Shown in pieces: positions 1-13,800 of a stretch of DNA of 64,000 nt. The notes beneath the pieces are model-generated. The model did not search any database, was not told where the DNA came from, and saw only the letters and a list, made by a program, of their open reading frames with translations. The translations under genes were made by a program, and so were the position numbers. Each line of letters begins with the position of its first letter. The first letter of the stretch is position 1. The stretch covers positions 1 through 64,000 of the forward strand of contig ARYC01017891.1 of the NCBI GenBank assembly GCA_000711775.1, given 5' to 3'. The stretch comes from Oxytricha trifallax. Taxonomy: Eukaryota; Ciliophora; Spirotrichea; Sporadotrichida; Oxytrichidae.

Positions 1-3000
1 TTAATATAAGAAAAATACAAAAATTTCGAAACTAAAACAATCGTTAAATTTAAATAAAAACTATAATAATAAAAGAAAAAAGTTTTAAAATTCTTAATTA
101 AAATTACAATTTTTATTTTTTTGAATTGCATATACAAACTTTTATATTTTTTATTTATTTTTTGTGAGTAAAGAATTCTTTTTAATAATAGTTTGAAGAA
201 AAAAAAACTATTGATTGTATTAAATATAAAATTGATTGTAGAAAATAATAATTGTAATTATAAATTTGTTCTCTTCTAAAATTATTACTCACTAAATTAA
301 TTTGAAATAAATAAATTTTTGATTAAATTTCTTTTTATGATTAATAATTCTTCTTAAATTATTTCATGCGCTTCATCGACATTGTTTGAACCTTGGATTT
401 GTCTATTAACCTATAAATATTGAGGAGTTGTTACAACTGTTTACATTTTCGTAAATTTATGACTTTAATTAGAGGATTAATTTCTTGCACTTCTATCTCC
501 CTTATTTTTATAATTTTAAAAAATCAGATTATATAAATTACTGATTAAATTTATAACTGATAATACATATATATATTGATTATTTATTATATTCTAATTT
601 TTATCAAATGAAACAGTGTAGGCATTATATATAATTTTTTAAAAAACTACTCTCCCTTAATTCTTAAAAGTTATATAGAATTTTAAATTTCAAAATGATT
701 TTTTTCTTTGTCTAAATCACTTATTTATAGATCGTCTCTATTATAAACTACATTAGTTATATTTTCTAACTATCAATAATTTAAAAAAAATAAAAATTTA
801 TATTAGAATAATTATTTTCCTAGAAATTTACTGGATGATTTAAAAACTTTTTTTAATTAGAAATATTAAAAAGAAAAAAACTATTTTTATAAATATTCAA
901 AGAATGATCCAATTTAAATAAATAAAATTTAAAATACTTATATTTAATAGTAAAAGTAATTTGATTCAAATTTTTCAAATTATTTTAATTTTGTAGGAAA
1001 TTTTTATTCTAATATTAAATTTTACTTAAAATTTATTTTTTCTGTAGCATATATACTTTAAATTTTTATAAGAGGCTTTAAGTTAAAATTCTATTTTATT
1101 CATTGATCTGACTATTGGTATTGTTCATGGTTAAACTAAATTAATCAAAATATTTGAATAAATGACCGATAAAATAATACAAATTTACTAATAATTTAAA
1201 AACTCTATAATGTACCATCAATATTAATAGTTTAGGGTACTTCTTTATTATTTTATCAGGTTGTATTGTTTAATTTAGTAATTTTACTTTCTTAATCAAT
1301 AGGTTGATTATGATAATTGAACTTGTAATTTATTTAACTTTAAATAAGTTATATCATTATTTTATTTATAATCAACCCATAAATTTATCTGTCACAAATT
1401 TATGAAAGAGTTTTTCATGTAGTAATCAAAGAATATATAAAAAATAAACATCTAAATTTTCAATATATTATCTATATGAAATTGATTTTATCGATAAAAT
1501 TTGTCGAAAAACCAGTTGAACTTTATTTTTAGAAATGGAAAAATATCACTATATTACAACTGCATCTAACATGGTCTTTGTAATATTTCAATGAGAATAG
1601 TTTATATTTTATGCTACTTAGTTACAATTTATAAATTATTAAAGGCTTAGAACTGCACGTTCTACTTTAATTCAACTAGAAGTTTATATATTTTCAAAGC
1701 AACTCATTAATAATAGCATGGTAAAAATAAATTTTGTGGAAAGTTAACTAGATAAGTGTTGAAACTTTTAGAGTTAAATCACTTCAATTGTTGGTCTTTT
1801 ATTCGAAATTACTGATATCTTTCTATAAATTTTAGAAGATCTGAATGTGATTCAAAGGTCTCTTAGAAAGTTTTACTTCTTCTAAAATAATAATGATAAT
1901 TAAGTTTAAAACGTATTTATAAATAAAAACTAGTTATTGAATTTAAGTTAATAACTAATACAATTTTCAATAATAAAGCATAAATATTATTATTCATTTA
2001 TTTTATGATGACCTTCATTATCAGCTAATCTTTTATCATTATCAGATAAAGATAATTTATTTTAACTAATTTATGATTAATCGTCATTATGATTTAGAAT
2101 TTTTATGATATTTTTCGATTTCATTATAGCTTATTTAATTTAACTTCATACAATTTAAAGGGCCACCAGAACCTATTTTATTGCAAATTTAATAAATTTA
2201 TCATTAATTTAAGGGAAATATCATGATTAAAATCTACCTATAATGGTTATTTGTAATTTTAGTGATTGATAAAACTAAAAACATGAAATATATATTTTAC
2301 ATACTGGTCATAGTTTTATAGATAATTTTAATTGTATAATCCGATAAATTAGTTATTAAAATAAATTGCATTATTTTAGATTTAATTTTTTAAAAATTAT
2401 ACCTTAAAACAGTATTTGAAAGGGATTTTTGTCAAAAATCTTTTAAACTTCTTATTTCTTAAATGTCAATAAATTCTGAGGAATATATAATCCTCTTAAT
2501 TTAGAAGTTTTTCATTTTATAACAATGTATTGTATATTTCATAAATTACTAATAGTAAAAAAAATTAATAGCTTAAATAGTTTATAAAGTTATTTTTAGT
2601 GGATTTATTATTTGATAAAGCTACAATCACGTATATTATTGGGGAACATTTTAGAAATTATATAACAAGGTTGATTGATATTTAAAAAATAAACTTTTCA
2701 AGAAAATATGCCAAATTTGGGATTATGCCCCTATATTGTACTGTAAAATTAAATTCTATTAATTTTTAATATTTTTTTAGCTTCTTTAAGATTATCAGTT
2801 TACTTCTTAGACTCTAATTCTTTCTTGTTATATAGAAATAGTTTCTTAATTATAGACTAGAAAAAAAGATGTTCCTACGGACCACTAATCAGAATCGAAA
2901 CTATTGTGTATACTTTTTATATAAATTATAAATACAACACTCATAAACCCTCCTGTGTCTGAAATTGCATCAATGAGTGTGGTCACTTGTCGTTTAGTAT

Positions 3001-5490
3001 TTTTAACTGAAAAAATAAAGATTTATTTTAATAATAATGACTGAATCAGACATGAAAATATTTATATCTACAAGTGTCCCTTCATCCTCCTCAAATTACT
3101 CCTTAAAATAAAAAATCAAAATATTCTTAATATAGGGTGCTAAAATATTTTAAAAATAGTAATTAATATATTCTTAATTAATACAATAAAATTCCGGTAA
3201 TTTAATTAAGAAATAAATCATTTTTATCATAAACTAGGAATCATTGATATTTCAAGACAAACTAAAAAAAAAGATTTTCAAAATTTTTTTAACTTGATAT
3301 TAAATTTAATTTAAATAATAGCATACTTTTAATTTGTTTTACATATATTATTAATATGCAAATAATATTTTAAGTTGATTAATGATTGTTATAAATATTT
3401 ATGATTTTAATAAATTTATACTCTCTCATATAAGTCTCTTCTAAATTTAAACTAAATATCTGAAACTGCTGGTTTCCCATACATTTTTAATTAATAAATT
3501 TGAAATTGTTATTTTTTTAATTTAATACTTGCTGATATATAGGAATCTTCCAAATAGACATTTTATAGAGTAATGTAATATATTAAGTTAAAAAATTATA
3601 TTTCATTAAGACTTATTATTATTATATTTATCTGTAATATACTTCATAAACATATTTCTTATCAATGAGATAGTGATCGAATGAATTCACAGTGGATTTT
3701 AGGGGTTGTTTGAAGTCTTCCTCGTCAAAATATTATTAGAGCATTACTGATTAGGCTAAGATTTTGTTAACAACTTTTAAATTAAAAATATTCAAACTCT
3801 TGGAAAATTAATTTTATTTGTTTTTAGAGATAAATTTAACTTAATCAATTTCTTAAGTGCTTTTACATTTCATATCAGGCTAATTTGGAAATATTTGTGA
3901 TAAAATTAAGAAATATTGATTTTAATATGATCAATTTATTATAACTTTGTTTGGTTGCATTTTTTCACTCTCATTCTTAGGTAAGATTTAATATTATAAA
4001 AATAAATGTATGTTCTAACAGAGAAATCCCTACTGAACCTCTACTTCACTATCCCCACTTCAAAAATATTTTTCTTCGAATATGAAAAATTTATCTAATT
4101 ACTATTTCGAATAACATTCAGTGAAGTCAATTTTAGATATTAAAATTTTTGAAAACATTATTTTATTGATATTTTTTTTCAAAAAATGGCGAAGATTGTG
4201 GTTTAATCACATGAATCAATTATTAATAATGGTCATAGTGTTATATAAATGAAAATGTCATAAATAAACTAAGTTCAGGCCTCAAATATAAAAAGTTTCA
4301 CAAGAAATAGAGTGTTTTAGGGGAGGGATATCTCGATTAGAATAAATGCTAAATAAAGTTCCCTCTTGTATATTGTCTGACCCTTTTACTTTAATATTAA
4401 AATCAGGTTCCATACAAGGACCTTGCCCTAATAATTCTAATTTAATTGCAGTTATAAAAATTAAATGTGTATAATCCGAAGTAGTCAAGATCTTTAAAAG
4501 CTCCTTAGAATCTATCTGCAGTACAAGGTGTTTGGGGAATTTCCCTTACAATTTCCTAACCAACTCCATCATTAATTGCAAAACTTACCTCATCTATATC
4601 AACTGTCAAATACTTATTCATCTCAGTGGCAATTTAATAAAATATTTTTTTTTTAGAATTATCTAAATTATTTCTTACCGTATGTCTAAATTTAAAATTT
4701 GCATAAAATTAAAATTGATACCTAAACAAGAAAATACTAATAATTAGTGGCATTAATATTATCGTTTAATGAAAAGGTTATTATGTTTCCAACATCGAAA
4801 TTATCTCTTGTTAATGTAACTTAAAATAATAAAAATTTTGAATATGATTATAATTTTAATATACTTCATTAGGTTCGTATATTTGATTTTTATTTTGTGT
4901 AGTTTTTGTTATCATAAATTTAGAGCGGTTTAGTACGTCAACCACAGCAGTTGTAAAATAAACGAATAGACCTATTCTTGTCAGAAGTGTCACAATACCT
5001 CCAAAAACGCTCTTAAAAGTTGAAGAATCCTTGTAACTTAATGTTAATTATATATTTAGAATTACATATTTTAATTAATAATAACAGTTTATCAAAAAGA
5101 ATAAAAAAATTAATAGACCGCAATTATTAATTATTTTCTAAATTTTTTCTCAAGCAAATTTCTTGTTTTAAAATAATTTCTATTTTTTATTCAATTAATA
5201 ACCACATTTATAATGCAAATTATTTAATAAGCATTAAACTGTAACTAAAAACTTTTTTATCAAACAGATTTATTTTTTAAGCTTACATTTATTTTTAGAA
5301 TTCATACCTTAGTATCTTAGATTTCTGATTTTTTTATTATAAAAAGAAATTATTAATTCAATAATTTAATGTTATTGGATGTCCAAAGTTTTTAATTTAT
5401 ATAATTTCAAGCAATTAATATTTAATTTATTAAGTTGTCTTACTTTTTTACCCATCTCTGAATACTCTTAAAGCGATTTATTTTATTCAT
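1..5490 (-). CDS. Gene 1: ciliate multi-pass membrane protein, germline precursor, 3' end off window
   Basis: Read in the ciliate code, the start ATG at 5488-5490 opens with MNKINRFKSIQRWVKKQDN, followed after a 46-bp IES by FGHPIT. Next come a membrane block at about 4895-5035 (FGGIVTLLTRIGLFVYF), a block at 4745-4830 (TRDNFDVGN), an outer region at 4275-4640 (MNKYLTVDIDEV, then IPQTPCTADRF, then PCMEPDFNIKVKG), smaller blocks near 3655-3740 and 3430-3560, and a second membrane block at 2830-3100 (ISDTGGFMSVV, then QSIIKKLFLYNKK). Tail blocks at 720-760 and 340-500 match gene 2, so the gene runs off the left edge. The motifs fit the large uncharacterised ciliate FGxP/GG membrane-protein family; no function is known to me. 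Spacers are IESs and perhaps introns. Several blocks are nearly identical to gene 2, suggesting recent duplication. Confidence 0.8.
5386..5431 (-). other. IES 1 of gene 1, pointer AAGTT
   Basis: A 46-bp AT-only spacer bounded by AAGTT at 5386-5390 and 5432-5436. Removing it with one pointer copy joins the codons for KKQDN directly to FGHPIT in frame. Gene 2 has an IES at the same codon; genes 3 and 4 do not. Confidence 0.8.
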
Positions 5491-5892
5491 TTAATTAATT
5501 ACATATTATTAAAAAAATAAAGTATTTGTTAATTCATTTATTTACATTTTTAAATTTAAAAATTTTACATAGCAATACTATAATCATTTTATTTTAAAAA
5601 CTTCACTATTTTTCGATAAATATTTTATTACAAATTATTTTTGTAAATTTACAATAATCAGCTTAATTAATTTAATCAAATTCATTTAATTAGATAGTTT
5701 CATAAATAATAGAATATTAAATATTAATATTCTATAAAAATTTATCTTATACTATAAATATTATATTTTTAATATAAATATATGAAATATATATTAAGCT
5801 TTAGTTATTTAAAATACTTTCTTTATAGGAGATTGTAAAAATTAGTGAAAAAGAAAATCAAATGCAAAAACATGGCTATTTTTAATTATTGA

Positions 5893-6264
5893 ACTTTTTA
5901 TAACATTTTATACTAATCTGCAATTAACAGCAACTGTAGCCTTAAAAATATTGTCATCCCAGTTGGAAAGATGTTTCAAACTATCTCAAGAGCCTCAAAT
6001 GGAGCTGTCAACCTTGCTTTCAGATACTTCCAAGATGACTGCACATATTTCAATGCTGCTTGTGATGCTTATACCAGTGGATAAACCAACGTCATTGCTG
6101 ATCAATAGGACTAGAGGAAAGCGGCTTAGTCACAGTGGAATTCTCTTAGTGAATAGCTCTACACAGTAAAGGAATACCTTTAAAGGCTCCCGTAATTTCT
6201 CTCAAAATTATGTGGCTTCATCTCTCCATAGTAAACATTTCTTGAGGGCGTAAGCTACAAATGA
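5893..6264 (+). CDS. Unrecognised plus-strand coding island (MDS or germline-limited gene)
   Basis: This is a GC-richer island in AT-rich DNA. In the ciliate code one frame is open from 5893 to a TGA at 6262-6264. It reads protein-like throughout, for example KMFQTISRASNGAVNLAF, RYFQDDCTYFNAACDAYTSG and EYLQRLPQFLSKLCGF, with about ten glutamines written TAA or TAG. The first in-frame ATG is at 5971, but open codons upstream (CSLKNIVIPVG) suggest that the real start or an MDS or intron junction lies earlier. Richer sequence continues to about 6390, perhaps a 3' UTR. It lies between gene 1 and gene 2 on the opposite strand. I do not recognise the family. It could be an MDS of another nanochromosome, a germline-limited gene, or a relic. 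Confidence 0.6.
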
Positions 6265-6399
6265 GTATTGAAAGTGCATTTTTATTCAGGTTCAGCTTGG
6301 TTCCGAGTTGAGTTAGTAGCTTGAGTCTGGTGTCTATCCATTAGAAGATGTATGATAGTGAATGTCATCAACCATACTTAAGAATCCATTTGCATTCAT

Positions 6400-7363
6400 T
6401 ATTAATATTATAATATATTTTAAACTATTATTACAACTTCCTTATTCAACCACAAATCATACTTTTATACTTTAACTAATTTTGAAAACTTTTCTAAATT
6501 GTTATTTTACTCCTATATATTATATACTATTTAAGCCAAGTTAGTTGAACTTTAACCACTATTGATTTGTGCAGTTAGAATTTTTATACTTTGAGATTGA
6601 TTTAATTTTTTTGTATAATTCTCGCCTGACAACTTTTATATAAATGTTATGGTAACATAATATTTTTAATTTTATTCGCACTATTTGTGATGAAGAGATA
6701 AAAAATAAAACTTTAACTTTTTAGATTTCATTAAGTACATTCTTGACTTTTCCCTTTCCTATTAAACTAATTTGTCCCTTAAGGATATATTTATAGTTCA
6801 AATGGCATTTAAAGAGTGCCAAAACGAATATCTGCAATGATATTGATAGATCTTTTATATTTTATAGGATAATTAGAATAATGATCTAAATCTTTATAAA
6901 AATATCCACTCAAGTCTACATGGATTCTCATTATTATAAATTGATCGCAAGACTTTTATTTCAAAGAATTTCTGTCCATAATATTATTAAAAAGGTTGAC
7001 TGGCCTGACAATTATTTTAATGGGGAGGTTTTATATTAACAGAAATATTTACCAAGAATATTAAAAATAAAACAATTAAAAAATATTAAATTAAAATCAT
7101 GAAATTTAAAGATTCAGTCTCAAACATTTAAATTTGTAGTGTTTTGTACAAGTATCATTTTTTTAGCTTGGTTTATTGTTTGAGCATACTTTAAGCAGTT
7201 TTACCAAAACATTCTGGCATAAATAAAAATAGTATTCTAAAAATTTGAGAATAAAAATTTATTTTTGTAAATAAATGATACATCTTATCCATAAATCTGG
7301 AATAAAATAATCTAAAAATTGTATAAAAATCTTAAAAAATATGTATTTCCAAAATCACTAATT
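6400..7363. other. AT-rich intergenic DNA, no feature seen
   Basis: Between the coding island at 5.9-6.4 kb and the first long palindrome there is only AT-rich sequence. I see no coding-like frame and no terminal repeats. Confidence 0.5.
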
Positions 7364-7370
7364 GTTAAAT

Positions 7371-8520
7371 GTTCCAACCGAGACCCCCCCCCACCCCCCT
7401 CCCAGGTCTAAAACGAGAACCCCCCTCCCACCTCAACAACATCCCTATTCATATTAAAATTTTGATTCACGATGTATAAATCATTTTCCTTCTTGACATC
7501 TTGATTTCATAATATTATTTTACATAAATTATATAATTTTTTAAAAAAATATTATTAAAACAAATCAAATGCTACTCTTTATTAAATTTCTTATTTTACA
7601 ACTTTCTCTACGTCCGTCGACTTTTTATTTTGATGCTCCCATAGGAAATTTATTAAAAGCATATTTACATTTGACTCGATAATGATATAATAAAAAATTA
7701 TGAGCAAACAAACTCATACAACTAACTTTATTTAAAAAAGTCAATATAAACACTCTATTAATCTGTATTCGAAATATGATTAATTTTTATAATAATTTTT
7801 TCTAATTTTATATAATTATCACTAATAATATTTTTATACAAACTAATAGTTATGGAAAAAATTCATTTGAAAAATAATAAAATAAAACCTATATAAACAT
7901 GAATTATTAATAAGTTTATAAAGGGACTGATTTAAATATAAATAACTTCTTGATTTATTTAAAAAAGTCATTTATAAACAAAATAATAACTCATGTTTAT
8001 ATAGATTTTATATTAATACTTTTCAAATGAATTTTTTCATAACTATGAGTTTGTATAAAAATATTAATAGTAATAATTATATAAAATTAGAAAAATTATT
8101 ATAAAAATTAATCATATTTCGAATACAGATTAATAGAGTGTTTATATTGACTTTTTTAAATAAAGTTAGTTGTATGAGTTTGTTTGCTCATAATTTTTTA
8201 TTATATCATTATCGAGTCAAATGTAAATATGCTTTTAATAAATTTCCTATGGGAGCATCAAAATAAAAAGTCGACGGACGTAGAGAAAGTTGTAAAATAA
8301 GAAATTTAATAAAGAGTAGCATTTGATTTGTTTTAATAATATTTTTTTAAAAAATTATATAATTTATGTAAAATAATATTATGAAATCAAGATGTCAAGA
8401 AGGAAAATGATTTATACATCGTGAATCAAAATTTTAATATGAATAGGGATGTTGTTGAGGTGGGAGGGGGGTTCTCGTTTTAGACCTGGGAGGGGTGGGA
8501 GGGGGGTCTCGGTTGGAACA
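7371..8520. mobile_element. Long foldback element P1 (about 1.15 kb palindrome)
   Basis: The two halves (about 7371-7920 and 7975-8520) are inverted copies, nearly perfect over more than 500 bp. The ends are GTTCCAACCGAGACCCCCC and its complement. GTTAAAT is present at 7364-7370 and again at 8521-8527, so a 6-7 bp target duplication is likely. C-rich and G-rich tracts sit just inside both ends. The right arm has an outward ORF listed separately. The end sequence is shared with element P2 at 27.9 kb, so the two form a family. I see no transposase, so it is probably non-autonomous. Confidence 0.85.
8045..8326 (+). CDS. Outward ORF in right arm of palindrome P1
   Basis: The frame is open in the ciliate code from the ATG at 8045 to the TGA at 8324-8326 (93 codons). 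Its second half reads LLYHYRVKCKYAFNKF then PMGASKQKVDGRRESCK, which looks more protein-like than the surrounding DNA. The left arm carries the mirror copy on the minus strand, but its first ATG is changed to ATT and a later in-frame ATG remains. The product is unknown. With only TGA as stop, 93 open codons in AT-rich DNA is not conclusive. Confidence 0.35.
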
Positions 8521-8770
8521 GTTAAATTTTCTTTAAATATAAGTATCATATAGGAGATCAATTTAAAAGTCTATTATGGAGAAAGATATTGAAATTTTAA
8601 GCAATTAAAGATATGGATTTACATTTTTGACGTTTATTTCCATTAAATAACACCTAGTTAATCAATAATTTAATTAGGAGGACATCCTAATTTAGTTTAT
8701 ATTAAATTAAAAGGTTATAATTGAGTTCAAAAATATATTAGGAGCACTTAAATTCAAAATTAAAATATTT

Positions 8771-9442
8771 GGCTATGAGGTAGTATCCTCCCCCCCCCTA
8801 ATGTATACTTTTCTTTTGTAGTCTGATAGAGTTTTTGACGCCGAGTAATAGTAGCAGATGAACATGGAATGTGCGAGCAATAGTTTTGGAGCTATGGCCT
8901 CATCAAAGTCACATATTATATATAAAAATCATTATAAATTTTAGAAAAAATTTCAAATTTTTCACAAAATTTAATTTCTCTAAAATTAATGATTTTAACA
9001 GTTTTTAACTATATTAACATATTATATCTAATTTATTATAATTTTATAAAGTGATTTAAAAATCATTTTTATTATCATTTAAGATTTTCATAATGACAAT
9101 AAAAGTTCACATTATAAAAATTATAATAAATTTGATATAATATGTTAATATAGTTTAATTTACCTCAAGTTACTAACTAAACTAACTAACTATGTTAATA
9201 TAGTTAAAAACTGTTAAAATCATTAATTTTAGAGAAATTAAATTTTGTGAAAAATTTGAAATTTTTTCTAAAATTTATAATGATTTTTATATATAAAATG
9301 TGATTTTGATGAGGCCATAGCTCCAAAACTATTGCTCGCACATTCCATGTTCATCTGCTACTATTACTCAGCGTCAAAAACTCTATCAGACTACAAAAAG
9401 AAAAGTATACATTAGGGGGGGGGAGGATACTACCTCATAGCC
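8771..9442. mobile_element. Long foldback element P3 (about 670 bp palindrome)
   Basis: Arms of about 290-340 bp begin GGCTATGAGGTAGTATCC and end with the complement. Both ends are flanked by AAATATTT (8763-8770 and 9443-9450), which is itself palindromic, so it may be target duplication or part of the arms. A run of C (left) or G (right) lies just inside each end, as in P1. The loop is about 9061-9180. Confidence 0.85.
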
Positions 9443-9518
9443 AAATATTTATTATACTTCTATTAAAGTTATAATTTAATTTAAAAGATCCCCTCAAAAG
9501 ACAAAACTATTTTAATGA
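9192..9518 (+). CDS. Outward ORF starting in right arm of palindrome P3
   Basis: An ATG at 9192 near the loop opens 108 codons to a TGA at 9516-9518, reading outward through the arm and past its end. Part reads VILMRPQLQNYCSHIPCSSA then TITQRQKLYQTTKRKVYIRG. The left arm has the mirror ATG at 9020 on the minus strand. I know no homolog. The open length alone is weak evidence, but the same layout recurs in P1, P4 and P6. Confidence 0.3.
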
Positions 9519-10858
9519 AATACTTTACTTCAAACAAAACATACAAATGGAATATTGTAGATTACACAAAATTTCATAAATAGTACTTAATATCATCAAA
9601 TTTTTAAGTATTTATTGTGGAATTTTATTAAATTACATACAAATTAAAAATTCAATAAATTTAGGGAAAGGAATTATAATCAACCTCAAGGAAACCCTAA
9701 TTTACAAAACTAACTAAATCAATCAATACACATATAAATTAATTAAGGGGTTTTGGGTTTTTATTGTGTTTATTTTGCAAGTATTGCATCCTTTTATCAA
9801 TCAAAATTTCAATTTATAATGATAAATTGAATCAAAGTATTAACAAACGATTTGTTCTAGTTATATTTGTAAAATAATAAATTAATTTCTCACAACTTAC
9901 ATTTTATTAGTTTGAAGGTCATAAGATAGTGATTTTGATTTATGGGGACTTCTTAGTAATCATAAGATATGGAATTTCTATTTTATAGTGTTACAAAATA
10001 ACACACTAAAATTTTTATTATTTTGATCCTATTCGTAATGAACTATTATTCACATAATTGACGATTAAAATTAATGTTTTACTTTTTGTAAAATAAAGAT
10101 TTTAGTTTAAAATTTGTAAATACAGTAATTTTTATTATTCATTAACTATTTAAAAAGCTTTATTTACTATATAATTTGAAGTTTGAAATTTTACAATTAA
10201 TTTAAAATGTTATTGATTGAATAAAATTAAATTCTAATCTTACTGCTAACAAATTGAAATATGACTTTGAGGAAAATCAATCTTAATTCTAATGTTTATT
10301 TAAGAAATTAAATAAAAATTAATAATTTAAATTTTCAATATTTAATTTTAATCTTAGCATTTTATTAGAGATTTAAAAAATTATATTTATTTTGATAAAT
10401 ATAATTAAATATTATGAATTAAAGTTTATATTAAAGTCTTTTATAAATTTTTTAACAAAATACTCTATAGAGTATTTACAATAGAATATAAAAAAATTAT
10501 AGTTGAATTTATATAATGAGTATATTTAATTTATTTTCTAAATATTTATCATTAAGATTTTGCTTATAATTTTCTATTTGTTTTTTTTTAAAATCACTAC
10601 TTGCTAATAATTTTAAATAAAATTTTGTAAAAGCATTCTAGAAAAAATCAATAAATTTATTATAATTATAGTATTTAAAACTTATTGGGACTATTGCTTT
10701 ATTTTTAGAACAATTTTTAGTAATACTAATTTTAGGTTGCCACTTTTATATTATCTTTTAAAGATGAATATGCGTCATCGGGTTTTTTATTATTCTAGAT
10801 ATTAATAATTTATGAAAATTTTAAATTAAAACTCATTCAAAAAATTTACTAATATAAA
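9519..10858. other. AT-rich intergenic DNA, no feature seen
   Basis: This stretch lies downstream of the gene 2 stop and before palindrome P3. I found no convincing coding block, terminal repeat or structured RNA in it. Confidence 0.45.
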
Positions 10859-13800
10859 TCAATATTATAAATTTTTCTGATTATTTAAATTATCAAGGCC
10901 TGTACTTTCATTAGAAACATCTAATTTCTCAAATTCAATCAATTTTTTACTCTACAATTCTTAAATCACTTTATTATTAAATTTATCCTTCAAATCTGCT
11001 GAGTATATATTCTTAAATATTCTTGAATCAAGTTTTGATTTATTCTGTGCTTAAACTTGAAGCTGTCGCAGATAAATTTTCATCTGTAAATCACTTAATT
11101 TTTAAGTATTGATGTCTGAACCCTAACCTTTACTAATTTTATTTTTGTTTGATTTCTTAATTTATTGTAGGTTTAATTATTGATTTTAAATTTCCAGAAT
11201 GTTTTAGCTCATGAATGGGATCATTCGTCTCTAGTAATGTAAATTGATATATTTAACTCGAATAATAAATAAATTTATTGTAACATTTGGCATAAAAATT
11301 AAAAAATAGTGAACACTGTAATTTTACTTGCAATTTTTGTATTTACTTATAATATTTTATAGTGTTGGTTATCTTATAACTATAAAATAAAGGCATTTAT
11401 TATATTAAATTAACTTTTGAAAATATCTTTAACTACATACTTATAAAATTATTTATAATTTATAATAAATATTTTTAATTATAACCAAAAATTATTAAGC
11501 TATCAATAAAATATAATAATATATAGAGACATTATTAATTTAAAATAGTATATATTTTATTTAAACCAGTATTTAGAAAACATAATTTTCTTGGATAGTT
11601 TGAAATAATTCACTGATTATAGATATTTAACCAAATCTAAATGGGGGATGTTTCCTGCTAAGGTTTATGATAAAAAAAATTTTCAGAGAAGTTCCTGTCA
11701 AAAATATTTTTTATCTTTTCTATATGGAATTATTTTTTGGACCACTATAAGCAACCTTTTCACATATTTGTGATTCAAGAAATTTAATCTTCCAATCATG
11801 AAGCATTACAAGTTTTACTAAATGTTGATCAATATTTTTTTTAATATATCATTTTATTTTCCAATAATTTTTAAATTATTTAGAAAGAATCATAATAAAA
11901 ATATCATTCTATTTCTTAAATTATGATATTATAATATAATTTCAATTAATCTTTTTAATTCTAAAAAAAATGTTATACTGAACCTTTAACCATTTAATGA
12001 GTAAAGAATTATTTATTAAAATATTTTATATATAATTAATAAAAATTGTATGTTAAAAAATATACTTGACAGGAAACTTCCACCCCCAAATCTAAATTTG
12101 CAGCGATTTTCTATACACCTTAATCATATAATTATCTTTTTGCCTTCAGTTATAATTAAAATGCATTTTACCATAAAATTAATGTATTTTTTTAAATGAA
12201 AATTTTAACATAATTTATACAAGATCTGGTAATTTGTATCACGTGATCTGCATCCAAACACAATACTTAAGTAAAAAAAATAAGATAATAATAATAATTC
12301 TCCATATTCTTTGTAAATCATCTTTAAAGTTGAATTAGAAATTTCTTAATTATCTCAAATAAGCTGATATATTTTCAACAATAAACTATCTGTTGTTAAA
12401 TTTTTATATATGAAAATATTTAAACACATTAAATTCATTAGTATTAAAATATTGATTAAATTTAATTATTTAATGTTTTCTTGAGATTATTGTGATAAAC
12501 TTTATTAGTCAATCTATATTTTGGACGATATAGAATTATTCTCCTAAACTCTTTAAGTGTAATAACAATCGAAAAAGGATTCTGGATAAATTATATTATT
12601 ACTTATTCTTTGAAAAATATTATTAAATAGTCACAAATCGTTATAGTCATTTATTAAAGTTAGATGGCAGTGTTTTATTATTTTATTTTTTCATTTGAGA
12701 GCAACTTTTTTTAATTTTATTCTATCTAAATTAATAATTATTTAAAGCCTGATATTAATATAATTAATTTCTGTAATTATGTATTTATTTTCTTAATAAA
12801 TTTGAATAAGGGGTTTAAATTTGACTTCTGGATTCTTCATTATGATCTATGTTGCTCGTTTTATATATTTATATAAGAAAAATACAAATTTTATGAAAAT
12901 TTAAAGTATAATTCGTAATAGTTTTTTATAATCAAATATTTAAAACTAATTTATACCTTAATTTGACTATTTGCATTTTTTAGTATAAAATATTTGATAA
13001 AACATAGAGACAACATAAAAGTATTTAATTTATATTCATAAATTCCTTTTCTCTAATAAAATATTACCTAAAACAACTATACATAAAATTAATATAAATA
13101 GAAGATCCTCTTATAATTTGTATTTAATTGATATTTTTAATGATAAATTATTAAAAAAATAATACTTGCTCTCCTAAAATTATTAGAAATAAAAATTTAT
13201 TAAATTTCTATTATATTCCTTATCAATGAATAATTCTTCTAATGTTTTGACTTGTACTTCTTAAACATCAAAATCTTGCATTTACCTATTAATCTTTAAT
13301 TTTTTAGGACTTATTTTAACTGTCTATTTGTTAGATATATTACTTTTCTTAGAGGATTAGTATTTTGTACTACTATATCCCTGATTTTTATTAGGTAGAG
13401 ATTTTTTAAAAAAATATTTTCATTATTACTTCTAATAGAAATTAATTAAATAAATATTACAGCTAAATTAAACTAAATATACTCTGGCACAAAGCCAAAA
13501 AAAATACTTTTGAAAACCCAGAAACCCCTAAACCCCATAGATTTAATAGATAAATCTTGATATTAACCAATACAATTAATCATACCTATTAAATAGCATA
13601 TAAAAGATTTGGGGCTTTTATATATTAAATAATAATAAAAATTAATTAAAGATGTTCTAGGAAGTGGGACTTCATGAACTGAAGATCAATGGGAAATGGT
13701 GCCCAATTTGTAACTCTATTGACTGCCTTGAGATGAATTACACAACGCTGAGATCATTGGAACAAACCATGGAAGAACTCTAAGAATATGTAGAGTCCGG

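Noticed and set aside
4282-4488. Standard-code ORF of 68 codons on the minus strand as a separate small gene
   Set aside because: It is one coding block of gene 1 plus flanking spacer; its real frame continues through TAA/TAG.
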